Shown piece after piece: positions 5,147 to 5,163 of a stretch of DNA of 5,163 bases; within the stretch, counting starts at the first letter, position 1, and every line of letters starts with the position of its first letter. The DNA is from DAIOFH01 sp036745875 (GTDB lineage Bacteria > Planctomycetota > SZUA-567). Below the pieces are notes generated by a model. The model saw nothing but the letters and a program-made list of their open reading frames with translations, was not told where the DNA came from and searched no databases. The stretch spans positions 1 through 5,163 of the forward strand of contig DAIOFH010000185.1 of NCBI GenBank assembly GCA_036745875.1, read 5' to 3'. The translations under genes were made by a program, and so were the position numbers.

Positions 5147-5163
5147 AGTAAATGCACATCTAA

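Overview
The window carries five genes, all on the minus strand, so transcription runs from right to left. From right to left they are: a NifA-family sigma-54 activator with GAF, AAA+ and Fis domains (3330-4883); a fructose/nitrogen-type PTS EIIA protein (2695-3171); a 92-residue membrane-anchored coiled-coil protein (2154-2432) that overlaps by 14 bases an NtrC-type response regulator with receiver, AAA+ and Fis domains (824-2167); and a small PilZ-domain protein (166-546). All five fill GC-rich stretches. The gaps are AT-rich and hold recognisable -35/-10 elements and two stem-loop terminators. The long open frames on the plus strand opposite the two activators are antisense shadows.

Organism: two RpoN-dependent activators, a PtsN-like EIIA, a PilZ protein and housekeeping-type promoters (TTGACA, TATAAT) point to a Gram-negative bacterium of medium-high GC. 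A member of the PVC group (for example Lentisphaerota) or a deltaproteobacterial-type lineage would fit. This is a guess from style, because no taxonomic marker gene is present.

Layout: at the right edge (4884-5163) lies a regulatory region with a TTGACA-18-TAGAAT promoter for the NifA-like gene and four copies of a CAATGT/ACATTG hexamer. The EIIA gene is separated from the NifA-like gene by 158 bp. It has its own Shine-Dalgarno sequence and a small leader hairpin, and ends in a terminator preceded by a degenerate heptamer repeat. The membrane protein and response regulator form a two-gene operon with an extended -10 promoter and an unusually short leader. The PilZ gene has its own promoter and a clear terminator, followed by a probable promoter for a gene lying to the left of the window.

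How the parts may work together: both activators would remodel sigma-54 RNA polymerase, one in response to phosphorylation (its kinase is not in the window) and the other to a small ligand bound by its GAF domain. The EIIA protein belongs to a family tied to RpoN and nitrogen/carbon balance in proteobacteria, which makes its position between two sigma-54 activators suggestive. No nif genes, rpoN, histidine kinase or clear sigma-54 promoter are visible. I see a regulatory-gene neighbourhood with some odd features, not a demonstrable new system.
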